From NCBI GenBank assembly GCA_051418075.1, contig JBPRGG010000024.1, positions 1-63,193 of the forward strand: a stretch of 63,193 bases of DNA. Reading direction: 5' to 3'. How positions within the stretch are numbered: position 1 is the stretch's first letter; each line of letters opens with the position of its first letter. The DNA comes from JBPRGG01 sp051418075 (lineage in GTDB: Bacteria > Bacteroidota > Bacteroidia > Cytophagales > Cyclobacteriaceae). The translations under genes and the position numbers were made by a program. Below the pieces are notes generated by a model that was not told the origin of the DNA, searched no databases, and saw nothing but the letters and a program-made list of their open reading frames with translations. This document shows, in pieces, positions 27,543 through 36,255 of the stretch.

Positions 27543-28895
27543 ATGATAAAAAAAATATTTAAATTTACTTTGTTTTTCCTGTTGGGACTGGTCCTGCTGC
27601 TGGTTTTTGTGGTAGGTTTCATCAATCAGGATCCTGTGACTGATCAATCTTATTATCAAAACATGATGCAAAAGCTGGACACCATGGATTTGGAAAGCCA
27701 TGCTGGGGATACCATCAGGGTGGGTTGGTCCAGGATCAATATCACCCCGCCCAGGCCCACTCCTATGGCCGGTTACAAACCTCGTCCGGCATTTACTGAG
27801 GTAACAGACAGCCTTTATATTCGTACCCTGGTAATTGCTAACGGTAATGCCACTGTTGCTTTTGTTTCGGCCGATCTGCTGATATTCCCCCCCATGGTGA
27901 ACAACCTGATCAGACAGAAAATCAAATCAGCTTATCCTGAGGTGTTTATATATCTGGGAGCCACTCATACGCATTACAGTTTGGGAGGTTGGGACAACAC
28001 CATTGTGGGTAATTTTAGTATGGGCCGGTATGACCAGCAACTTACCCATCAATTAGCCCGGCAGGTAATGGAAAGTCTGGATCAGGCCCTTCAAAAAATG
28101 GCACCGGCAGCATTAGCCTATTTCCAGATTCCGGCTGATCAATACATTCGCAACAGACTGAATCCGGATGGTGCTATAGATGGTTTTTTGAGAGGAATTG
28201 AGATTGTATTTGAGCAGGATCATGAAAAAGCTTACCTGGTTACCTACAGTGCCCATGCTACTAATTTACCCATGAAATCCACCGCCCTGAGCAATGATTA
28301 TCCCGGTCAGTTGATTCGGCAGCTGGAATCCGCACCAGGCAATCAGTTTGCCCTGTTTATGGCTGGTATGGTGGGAAGCCACAACCTTTCCGGTATAGAA
28401 GCCAGACATTATGAAAAAGTTCAGCTTGCCGGGAAAAAGCTGAGTCAATTGATCCTACAGGATTCCAGCCGGCAAAAGTTGCAAGCGCCTTTGAAAATCA
28501 CAAGCCGTCATATCCCCCTGGAATACCCTGAACCTCAATTAAGGTTAACCGGCAACTTTCGGTTAAGAAGCTGGCTTTATGAATTGGTCCTGGGAGAACT
28601 ATCCGGTGAGATCACCCTGGTGAAGCTGAACCAGGTTATTTTGATTGGTGTACCGGTAGATTTTTCCGGTGAATTATACGCAGATCAGCTCAGGCAGCTA
28701 TCAGAACAAACCGGAATGCATGTAATCATCACTGGATTTAACGGGGATTATGTGGGCTATGTTATTGACAGTGAGAGTTATTTTAACACCCAAAAAGAAG
28801 AAGGAAATGTAATGAACTGGTTGGGTCCCCAATCAGCTCAGTATTTTAGTCAAATCATAACCAGGCTGGTACAAAAACTGGATAGGCCGGAATAA
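27543..28895 (+). CDS. Neutral/alkaline ceramidase-like membrane-anchored hydrolase
   Basis: A 450-residue protein with an N-terminal membrane anchor (about 7-27, FTLFFLLGLVLLLVFVVGF). The body resembles the neutral/alkaline non-lysosomal ceramidase N-terminal domain: VGWSRINITPPRPTPMAGY, VAFVSADLLIFPP and YLGATHTHYSLGGWDN, where the His residues would bind zinc. Ceramidases cut the amide bond of ceramide; Bacteroidota make sphingolipids, so a lipid substrate is plausible. It is shorter than full ceramidases (about 650-750), lacking an obvious C-terminal Ig domain. It is monocistronic. Confidence 0.75.
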   Translation: MIKKIFKFTLFFLLGLVLLLVFVVGFINQDPVTDQSYYQNMMQKLDTMDLESHAGDTIRVGWSRINITPPRPTPMAGYKPRPAFTEVTDSLYIRTLVIANGNATVAFVSADLLIFPPMVNNLIRQKIKSAYPEVFIYLGATHTHYSLGGWDNTIVGNFSMGRYDQQLTHQLARQVMESLDQALQKMAPAALAYFQIPADQYIRNRLNPDGAIDGFLRGIEIVFEQDHEKAYLVTYSAHATNLPMKSTALSNDYPGQLIRQLESAPGNQFALFMAGMVGSHNLSGIEARHYEKVQLAGKKLSQLILQDSSRQKLQAPLKITSRHIPLEYPEPQLRLTGNFRLRSWLYELVLGELSGEITLVKLNQVILIGVPVDFSGELYADQLRQLSEQTGMHVIITGFNGDYVGYVIDSESYFNTQKEEGNVMNWLGPQSAQYFSQIITRLVQKLDRPE

Positions 28896-28996
28896 AACCA
28901 GCATTCATCATCCTTACTTTCCTTTAAAGGTAGTGAAGTAAATATATGCTCCTACACCTGGCTCAAGTATTTTTTTCGACAAGAAATCTGACCTTC

Positions 28997-29025
28997 CTTC
29001 CTAGGAAGTTTGGATAATAATTTTG
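28997..29025 (+). promoter_or_regulatory. Palindrome and candidate -7 box before radical SAM gene
   Basis: CTTCCTAGGAAG (28997-29008) is a 12-bp palindrome. TAATTTTG (29018-29025) fits the -7 consensus, 40 bp before the ATG at 29065. No TTTG is at the -33 distance; the palindrome sits between the boxes. Confidence 0.35.
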
Positions 29026-29064
29026 AAATTTGTCGGTTGTTAATGATATAAGCAATAGCATCCA

Positions 29065-30015
29065 ATGACACATGTGTGGGGAACAAGCCGAAGATACCAT
29101 GCCTATGCAGACCAATTTAGGCAGCAATATGGGGAAAGGATCCAGAAAGTATCTGTCAACGCCGGATTCACCTGTCCTAACCGGGACGGGCATTTGGCCG
29201 TAGGCGGCTGCAGCTATTGCAATAATCGCAGCTTCACCCCTTCCTATTGCAGATCTATTGAATCAATACAGAGTCAGATTGAGAAAGGTATCAGGTTCTT
29301 GTCCCGGCGATACAGACGTACTAAAAAGTATTTAGCTTATTTTCAATCATTTTCAAATACCTATGCGCCTTTGGCCGAGCTTAAGGAAATTTACCAGGCT
29401 GCATTAAGCCATCCATTGATTCATGGCTTGGTGATCTCCACCCGGCCTGATTGTATTGATGAGGAAAAACTAGCCTATCTTTCGGGTTTGTCCAAAGATT
29501 ATATAATTCAGATGGAATACGGCATAGAATCCTGCTATGACCTAACCCTTCAAATGATTAATCGCCAGCATAATTTTGATCAGGCCCGTCGTGCTATATT
29601 TCTTACAGCTGATCATGATCTTCCGGTCGCAGTTCATCTGTTATTTGGATTACCTGGTGATTCTGAACAAATGATGCTTGACCAGGCCGGAATGTTGTCT
29701 GAATTACCAATAAAATCTTTGAAGTTACATCAATTACAAGTCATTAAGGGCACTGCCATAGCCCGTCAATACCATGAACAGCCTGAATTGTTTCGTTTAT
29801 TCAGCCTGGAAGGGTATCTTTTATTTATAGTTTCCTTTTTGGAAAGACTAAACCCTGATATTTCGGTTCAGCGGTTTGTTAGTGAAGTACCCCCAGCTTA
29901 TAAAATCGCACCTGTTTGGGGCTCAGTCAGAAGCGATGTATTGAACCAAATGATTGAGGAGAAACTGGCCTGCAAAAACACCTGGCAGGGAAAATATTAT
30001 AACAAACCTTCCTGA
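29065..30015 (+). CDS. YhcC-like radical SAM protein
   Basis: A 316-residue protein of the TIGR01212 type. The iron-sulfur cluster motif has the unusual spacing of this group: FTCPNRDG followed by GGCSYCNN (C-x11-C-x2-C). Other group features are VSVNAGFTCPNRDG, LVISTRPDCIDEE, the IQMEYGIES stretch and VHLLFGLPGD (about 195). Its length is normal for the family. The biochemical role of YhcC is not settled. It is monocistronic between the ceramidase-like gene and the DUF2267 gene, which converges on it. Confidence 0.9.
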   Translation: MTHVWGTSRRYHAYADQFRQQYGERIQKVSVNAGFTCPNRDGHLAVGGCSYCNNRSFTPSYCRSIESIQSQIEKGIRFLSRRYRRTKKYLAYFQSFSNTYAPLAELKEIYQAALSHPLIHGLVISTRPDCIDEEKLAYLSGLSKDYIIQMEYGIESCYDLTLQMINRQHNFDQARRAIFLTADHDLPVAVHLLFGLPGDSEQMMLDQAGMLSELPIKSLKLHQLQVIKGTAIARQYHEQPELFRLFSLEGYLLFIVSFLERLNPDISVQRFVSEVPPAYKIAPVWGSVRSDVLNQMIEEKLACKNTWQGKYYNKPS

Positions 30016-30056
30016 CCAGAAGACCGGGAGGATTAATATTTGATCATTTGGCTAAT

Positions 30057-30492
30057 TTAAATTATATGTTCCAGTTCTTTGGGCATTTGAGCTTTAATGT
30101 GGCTCAATCCACCATCTGATAAATACTTTGAACTGATGAAATTAAAGGTCTTTTCTATTAATTCTTCTGTGGATTGGTTCCAGTCAAAATCCGATTCACC
30201 AAATTTAGCCTGGTTGGATTTCACTTTTGCGGCAAACTCTTCCATATTCTTTAGCCTTTCCGGCTTTACCTGAAATTTCCATTCATCTATATACACAGCT
30301 TTGAGAAACATAGGTACTTGGGCCACAAAGTCCAAAGATTCACTGATAGTAATGCGATCACATGTAGCGTGAAGAATACTTCTTAACAAAGTAGCTATCC
30401 TGTTAATTTCATCGGGATGATTTAATTCTTCAGATAAATGTTTTATAAAAGTATTTGCTTCGGTTGCATAATTGATTAAAATTCAATGCCAT
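30057..30492 (-). pseudogene. DUF2267-family gene with a frameshift near its start
   Basis: The long minus-strand frame (30057-30389 and in-frame upstream) contains the DUF2267 core: SILHATCDRITISESLDFVAQVPMFLKAVY. The frame continues upstream as YATEANTFIKHLSEEL, the normal N-terminus of the family, but hits a stop before any ATG. A good start exists one frame away: GGAGG at plus 30497-30501, then ATG at 30492-30490 encoding MALNFNQ. MALNFNQ joins YATEAN if one T is removed at 30470/30471. So the gene has a one-base insertion at codon 8: a recent mutation, or a sequencing error. The internal TTG at 30389 would give a truncated product. Confidence 0.7.
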
Positions 30493-30800
30493 AAATCCTC
30501 CATTTTTAAGTTAAAAAATCTCTTTTCTAGTTTAACAGAATCACATTTTTGTAAGTTATCATAAATTTGAATTTCATATCAAAGCTTATACTTCAGCCTA
30601 AATATCTTCATATTATTTCATTACAAAAATTTTTTAAACGTTCTGGCTTTTTGTATGTTTATGATGTGAGTGGCTAAATGTTGCATTAGATGTTTATTAT
30701 ATCAAATTCTTTATTGGAATATTTTAATTTTTGGCACTTTTTTTGGTCTGAATTGGTTAAGTAGATTTTATTTTTTAGTTAATTTTTATTTTTAAGTATC
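30493..30800. other. Intergenic region before response regulator
   Basis: About 308 bp, strongly AT-rich, with no gene and no full promoter match seen. It must carry the promoters of the DUF2267 gene and the response regulator, which diverge here. Confidence 0.4.
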
Positions 30801-31214
30801 ATGTTGAAAAAATTATTATTGGTGGATGATGACGATTTAACTTCCTTTCTGATTGGTAAACTTATAAAAGGAAATGATTCCATTGACAGTTTTGAAGCTA
30901 AAGAAAACGGATACGACGCTCTCGAATATCTTAAACAATTGGAAAAATCTAACTATCAATCCTTTCCTGAAATACTACTAGTGGACATTGATATGCCGGT
31001 GATGAATGGATATGAATTTGTAGAAGCATATGAAAACCACTTCTGGAAAAAATTTCCCAATACCAAAATCCTTATGGTAACCAGTTCCAAAAGAAAATTG
31101 GATTTTGAAAGATGTCTTAGTTATAAGTCAGTTACGAACTGCATTTATAAACCATTAACCAAAGAGATCCTGTCCGATATTGTGGAGAATGTTAAGTTTA
31201 AACGTGTGGGATGA
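30801..31214 (+). CDS. Single-domain response regulator (CheY-like receiver)
   Basis: A 137-residue receiver domain with no output domain. The conserved acidic patch (LLVDDDDLT, about 6-14), the phosphoacceptor D62 in LLVDIDMPVMNG, the Thr in ILMVTSS (about 95) and the Lys in CIYKPLT (about 117) are all present. It can pass a phosphoryl group or act by protein binding. It lies 593 bp upstream of a very large CheB-CheR-kinase fusion on the same strand, a plausible partner kinase. Confidence 0.9.
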   Translation: MLKKLLLVDDDDLTSFLIGKLIKGNDSIDSFEAKENGYDALEYLKQLEKSNYQSFPEILLVDIDMPVMNGYEFVEAYENHFWKKFPNTKILMVTSSKRKLDFERCLSYKSVTNCIYKPLTKEILSDIVENVKFKRVG

Positions 31215-31807
31215 TAAATTAAGGAGTACCAATCTACCTACCCATAGAATTAATCACTGAAGCATAATGCTGTTAAAGAAAAGTCATGTCTATGCCTGAT
31301 CAATACACTAAAGCATTTTCACCGGGATCAAATCACCATTAAATTAAAAAATAAGAAATTAAAAAGGGAATCAGGAGGATTTTAGAGATTTTAGGAACAC
31401 TGAACTAAGTAAATTTAAAAAATGAACTATTCAGCCAAAAATTGTTCCCTTAACCTTCATCTATTGCTTGAAACTATCTTTAATATTTCAAAATTAATGC
31501 CAAAACAAGCAGTGGCTCAACTATCTATAATGAATTTTATTGCTGCCTCAATAGATGGCTATATTAAGCGCCTGTTTATTCAGTAATATTCTAGATTTTT
31601 GCTGATTTTATAAATTTTAAAGAGAAGCAAGAATAAATACTATTGAGCCAGTTTGTGGATTGTCATTCCCAGTGTGGGGAATTATTTCCACACTGATATT
31701 CTACAATTTGGGCAGAAATGCCATCAACAAAAGTAGCTACTGATTTGTTTATACCAGTATATTTGCTTTTTTAAAAATTTTTATTTCTTCTTTTTTTAAA
31801 TAATATA
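31215..31807. other. Intergenic region (593 bp) with hairpin before the sensor gene
   Basis: AT-rich, no gene seen. It contains a perfect 8-bp stem CAGTGTGG/CCACACTG (31670-31677 with 31688-31695, 10-nt loop) and a TATATTTG -7 box at 31758-31765, 43 bp before the GTG start. The -33 box is not clear. The short stem could be a regulator site. Confidence 0.5.
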
Positions 31808-34800
31808 GTGGATAAAAATAATGAGCTAGCAGCCATCGTAGGCATAGGCGCTTCTGCCGGCGGATTAGACCCGCTCCAGCAATTGTTATCCCATTTAGAT
31901 GATGACCTGAATAACAGTGCGTTGATCATTGCTCAGCACATGAGCCCTAATTATGATAGCAAATTATTGGAATTGCTGAAGCGCAGAACCAAGCACACCA
32001 TAGAAGAGGCTAAGAATGGGAAAGTGATCAAACCTAATATCATTTACATTGTGCCGCCGAATAATAATGTGGAAGTTAAAAACAACAGTTTATATCTTTT
32101 TAAAAACCAGCAAGATGCGGGCCCCAAACCATCTATTGATCATTTATTAAATTCGCTGGCAAGGTATCAAAATGGTACAAAACGAGTAGGTATCATCCTG
32201 TCTGGTACCGGAAGTGATGGAGCAAATGGAATCAGGGCATTAAACCAACAAGGTGGTATTACCATAGCCCAGGATCCTGATACAGCTAAATATGATGGTA
32301 TGCCTTCAGCTTCAATTGACTCAGGAAACATACAGATCATTCTTTCTCCTGATTTGATTGGTGAAAACATGGTGAAAATATTAAAAGAACCGCATAAATT
32401 TATGAATGCCTCCCCTGAAATGGCGGGTGGAAGTACAAACCTGATGGATCAAATTATCAGTATGTTATCAAGCCGGATCGGTATTAACTTCAGTGGTTAT
32501 AAAACTTCTTCCATATACCGGCGCCTGGAAAAAAGAATGGCCGACCTTAAATTTAATGATTCCAGTGCATACCTGAATTACATAAAAGATAATCCGGATG
32601 AACTTGATAGCCTTTTTAAAAGCCTTTTGATTGGGGTTACAAAATTTTTCAGGGATAAAGAAGTCTTTGACTCAATCAGAGAGATTATCTTCAGGATCAT
32701 AGATCAAAACAAGCCGGATCATAAAAAGGAAGGAATCAGAATCTGGGTACCCGGCTGTGCTACAGGTGAAGAAGCTTATACCTATGCCATTATTTTAGAT
32801 CAGGTTCAGCAGGAAACACAACACCCAGTAAAGATCCAGATATTTGCTACTGACATTGATGAAAATGCCCTGAAGTTTGCCAGAAACGGTATTTATTCCG
32901 AATCAGCCCTGGAAAATGTTCCGGATCAGCTTTTGAATCAATATTTCACCAAAATCAAGGATAAGTATGAATTATCCAAAGAAATCAGGAAAAACGTCTT
33001 GTTTTCTCGCCATGATCTTATTGCTAATCCTCCATTTCTCAGAACTGATATGATCAGTTGTCGTAATCTGTTGATCTATTTTGACATTAATTTACAAAAC
33101 CATGTAATTCCGCTGTTTCATTACTCGTTAAAACCAGATGGTTACCTGTTCCTGGGCAAAAGTGAGACCATCGGAGATTTCAATCACTTGTTTTTTTCTA
33201 TTAATTCAAAGCATAAAACTTATCAGAAAAAAAGCAATATTCGCCCTTTTGTAAAACTTCCATACCTTAAAATGTCAGCCAGGAACCATAAAAGCAATGA
33301 AGCCACCTATTCCACTACTTCTAAAGAAACGGTATCTGTAGCGGAAATGGTAAAAGAAACTTTTTATCATTCTTTTGAACATCCATATGCAGTAGTGGAT
33401 GAAAACCTGGACCTGATAGAAGTAAATGGAGATGTATCACACCTATTGACCATCAAACCCGGAGCTGTCAGCACTAATGCTTTGAAATTGATTGATAAAG
33501 ACCTGCAAGTAGAGTTTCGGGCGGTGGCAGGTCAGGCCATTAGGAAAAATACCACCATCAAAGGGAATATCAGACGTATAAAGAAAAACAATGATGAAGT
33601 TCAATTGGTCAAAATCGTGGCCAAGCCTTTATTGTTCAGTAAATCCAAACACCCGCTGTACCTGGTAATATTTGAAAATATTGACCCTGATGGAAATTAT
33701 CTGAAATCAGACCATTATGTGAAAGATAATGACAGCCCCAGAATAGTGGAATTGGAGCATGAACTGACAGCCACCAAAGAACATATGAACACCCTGATAG
33801 AAGAGCTGGAGACATATACTGAAGAATTACAGGCCACCAATGAAGAACTGCAATCTTCCAATGAAGAACTACAAGCTTCTAACGAAGAACTTGAAACTTC
33901 CAACGAAGAGCTACAATCCACTAATGAAGAATTAGAAATTGCTTATAATGAATTAAGAACCGCCACTTCGGAAATTGAAAAGCAAGCTCACCAGTTGGCT
34001 CAATCAGAGAATAATCTTCGCACAATTTTTAATAATACCCTGCAGGGTTTTATTCTGATTGATAAAAAATACAATATCATCACTTTTAATAAAACAGCCG
34101 GAGAAATTTATAAGAAGACCTTTAGCAAAAATATAGAGGCAGGTGATTCCTATATTGATATCATCCCTCCCGAAGAATTTGAAGGATTTCACCGGAATTT
34201 TAAATTAGCCCTGGAAGGAAAAGTGGTACAAAGTAAAATTTTGGTCAAAAAGGAGAGTCAACAGGATATCTGGTTAAAATATAATTATTCCCCGGTACTT
34301 ACTGACAATCCCGCTTTGGAAATTAATCAGGTAAGTATCAGTTTTATTGACAGTTCCAAACAAAAAATATTGATTGATGAGCGGGATAAACTACTGGAGG
34401 AGATTACCCGGCGAAATCGTGATCTGAAGAAAGCTAATCAATATCTGGATGATTTTGTCCGGATCATTGCCCATGATCTCAGAGGTCCTATCGGCAATAT
34501 GAAAATGGTGGCTAATCAATTCAATGAGGCTGCTGAAATGCAGGAAATTAAAGAACTTTTACCCATATTGGATCAGTCAATTGACCGGCTGGATAATACC
34601 ATCAATGGATTGGTAAAGATCATAGAAACTGAAGGTATAACCGATGTAGTAGAACCTGATCTTTACTTCAGGGATTTATTAGATGAAGCAATAGAAAACC
34701 AATCAGATACAATACAAAATAGCGGGGCCAGGATTGAACATTCGCAGATAAAACATCAGAAAATAAGTTACATCAAGGCGTTTCTGGTAAGCATTATCAA

Positions 34801-35116
34801 GAATTTGCTTAGCAATGCTTTGAAATACCATAAACCTGATCAGGCACCTCAGGTAGAGATTACTGTTACTGAGGAGTCACCTTACCTGGTACTAACCATT
34901 AAAGATGAAGGTATAGGCATTGATCTGGATAAGTATGGTAATCGGTTATTTGTACCTTTTAAAAGAATACACAAAAATCAGGCTATGGGTTTGGGAGTAG
35001 GCTTGCATATTGTGCAGAATATGGTGGAAAAAAATGGTGGAAGGATCGAAGTAGAAAGCGAGATCGACAATTACACCCAGTTTAAAGTATATTTGAAGCC
35101 TTATCCATTGTCGTAA
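31808..35116 (+). CDS. CheB-CheR-PAS-histidine kinase fusion sensor
   Basis: A 1102-residue fusion that starts with GTG. Order: CheB methylesterase (about 1-190, GIGASAGG with S16, IIAQHMSP, LSGTGSDG), CheR methyltransferase (about 210-480, WVPGCATGEEAYTYA, IQIFATDIDE, ISCRNLLIYFD), a PAS-like domain (about 515-610), a coiled coil of five or six heptads with the unit (S/T)NEELQ (about 640-710), a second PAS (about 735-860), then a kinase with phosphorylated H889 (IIAHDLRGPIGN) and an ATPase domain (NLLSNALKY about 998, DEGIGID, LGVGLHIVQNM). Such fusions link methyl-signalling enzymes to two-component output without other chemotaxis genes nearby. A hairpin (35107-35126) spans its stop codon. 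Confidence 0.95.
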   Translation: MDKNNELAAIVGIGASAGGLDPLQQLLSHLDDDLNNSALIIAQHMSPNYDSKLLELLKRRTKHTIEEAKNGKVIKPNIIYIVPPNNNVEVKNNSLYLFKNQQDAGPKPSIDHLLNSLARYQNGTKRVGIILSGTGSDGANGIRALNQQGGITIAQDPDTAKYDGMPSASIDSGNIQIILSPDLIGENMVKILKEPHKFMNASPEMAGGSTNLMDQIISMLSSRIGINFSGYKTSSIYRRLEKRMADLKFNDSSAYLNYIKDNPDELDSLFKSLLIGVTKFFRDKEVFDSIREIIFRIIDQNKPDHKKEGIRIWVPGCATGEEAYTYAIILDQVQQETQHPVKIQIFATDIDENALKFARNGIYSESALENVPDQLLNQYFTKIKDKYELSKEIRKNVLFSRHDLIANPPFLRTDMISCRNLLIYFDINLQNHVIPLFHYSLKPDGYLFLGKSETIGDFNHLFFSINSKHKTYQKKSNIRPFVKLPYLKMSARNHKSNEATYSTTSKETVSVAEMVKETFYHSFEHPYAVVDENLDLIEVNGDVSHLLTIKPGAVSTNALKLIDKDLQVEFRAVAGQAIRKNTTIKGNIRRIKKNNDEVQLVKIVAKPLLFSKSKHPLYLVIFENIDPDGNYLKSDHYVKDNDSPRIVELEHELTATKEHMNTLIEELETYTEELQATNEELQSSNEELQASNEELETSNEELQSTNEELEIAYNELRTATSEIEKQAHQLAQSENNLRTIFNNTLQGFILIDKKYNIITFNKTAGEIYKKTFSKNIEAGDSYIDIIPPEEFEGFHRNFKLALEGKVVQSKILVKKESQQDIWLKYNYSPVLTDNPALEINQVSISFIDSSKQKILIDERDKLLEEITRRNRDLKKANQYLDDFVRIIAHDLRGPIGNMKMVANQFNEAAEMQEIKELLPILDQSIDRLDNTINGLVKIIETEGITDVVEPDLYFRDLLDEAIENQSDTIQNSGARIEHSQIKHQKISYIKAFLVSIIKNLLSNALKYHKPDQAPQVEITVTEESPYLVLTIKDEGIGIDLDKYGNRLFVPFKRIHKNQAMGLGVGLHIVQNMVEKNGGRIEVESEIDNYTQFKVYLKPYPLS

Positions 35117-35126
35117 TAACGACAAT
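35107..35126 (+). terminator. Hairpin over the stop codon of the sensor gene
   Basis: ATTGTCGT/ACGACAAT, 8 bp with an AATA loop that includes part of the TAA stop. No U-tract follows, so termination is uncertain. Confidence 0.35.
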
Positions 35127-35195
35127 ACCTGGTAAAATACAGTGGTTCTTAAATCAAGTGCCATTATGATTTGTTAACAAGGTTAAATTCATATT

Positions 35196-36221
35196 ATGGC
35201 AAACATTATCATCCCCCCAGACTGGCAGGAAAAACAGCTTCAACCGATTTCAGAACAGGAATACTATAACCGCAGAAATATCCTGAAAAAACTGGGCATC
35301 CTGACCGGAGGCTTGCTCACTGCTCCTGCTGTTTTAGCCGGTTGTGAAGGAAATAAGCAAAATAAAACCCAAAAAAACCAGGCTGAACCTGGAATAAATT
35401 CTGGTAATAATGTCTTTGGCTTTCCCGGAATGGACAAAATGTATCCTGCTCCACGAAACCAACAATACCAGGTAAGCCGTGAACTGACCCAAGAGTATGC
35501 CGCTACGCATTATAATAATTTTTATGAATTTATCAGCCGTGATCTGGAATCCATCTATAACGTCTATAAAAATGTAGATCCATTTGATACCTCTGACTGG
35601 AAATTTGAAGTAAGCGGACTGGCTGATAACACCGGAATATTTAGCCTGGAAGACATAATGAAAAAGTTTGACCTGGAAGAGCGGGTTTATCGTTTCAGGT
35701 GTGTTGAAGCCTGGTCTATGGTGGTACCCTGGACCGGGATCCCCATGCATAAACTGGTAAAGTATTTTGCCCCTCAAAACAAGGCAAAGTATATCAGGAT
35801 GGTTTCTTACAGTGACCCTGATCAAATGATAGGGGTAAAACAACAGGAATGGTATCCCTGGCCCTATTTTGAAGGTGTAAGAATAGATGAAGCCATGAAC
35901 GAACTGACGCTGCTGACAACCGGAATTTTTGGCAAACCACTTCCCAAACAGAATGGGGCTCCCATGCGACTGATCGTACCCTGGAAATATGGCTATAAAA
36001 ATATTAAATCGATTGTCAGGTTTGAATTTGTAGCGGAACAACCGGAAACTTTCTGGCATACCCTGGCGCCGGATGAATATCCATTTATCAGCAATGTCAA
36101 TCCAGATGTACCCCATCCCCGCTGGTCTCAGGCCAGCGAAACATTGATCCCTGATGAGGAAAAAGTTCCTACCCTGATGTATAATGGTTATGAAAAATTC
36201 GTGTCAGGTCTATACAAATAA
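35196..36221 (+). CDS. msrP: Protein-methionine-sulfoxide reductase catalytic subunit MsrP
   Basis: A 341-residue molybdopterin enzyme of the YedY/MsrP family, exported by Tat (NRRNILKKLGILTGGLL near residue 27). The Mo-ligand Cys is in YRFRCVEAWSMVVPWTG (C169). Other family marks: YNNFYEF, WKFEVSGL, the GAPMRLIVPWKYGYKNIKSI stretch (about 250-270) and the C-terminal TLAPDEYPFISNVNP. MsrP repairs oxidised Met in envelope proteins and normally takes electrons from the membrane heme protein MsrQ. No MsrQ is encoded next to it; the neighbour is heme A synthase on the other strand. Confidence 0.93.
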   Translation: MANIIIPPDWQEKQLQPISEQEYYNRRNILKKLGILTGGLLTAPAVLAGCEGNKQNKTQKNQAEPGINSGNNVFGFPGMDKMYPAPRNQQYQVSRELTQEYAATHYNNFYEFISRDLESIYNVYKNVDPFDTSDWKFEVSGLADNTGIFSLEDIMKKFDLEERVYRFRCVEAWSMVVPWTGIPMHKLVKYFAPQNKAKYIRMVSYSDPDQMIGVKQQEWYPWPYFEGVRIDEAMNELTLLTTGIFGKPLPKQNGAPMRLIVPWKYGYKNIKSIVRFEFVAEQPETFWHTLAPDEYPFISNVNPDVPHPRWSQASETLIPDEEKVPTLMYNGYEKFVSGLYK

Positions 36222-36255
36222 ACCTGGTCAAAAGCTTTTGTTTATGGGGCAAAGT

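Noticed and set aside
31513..31665. TGGCTCAA near 31513 and its complement near 31644 as IS ends
   Set aside because: Only 8 bp match and no transposase sequence lies between them.
33715..33921. Minus-strand ORF rich in Ser (repeated SSSLE)
   Set aside because: It is the shadow of the heptad-repeat coiled coil of the CheB-CheR-kinase fusion and has no start context of its own.
35334..36116. 260-residue minus-strand ORF inside msrP
   Set aside because: It is a shadow of msrP; the composition is what an antisense frame would give.
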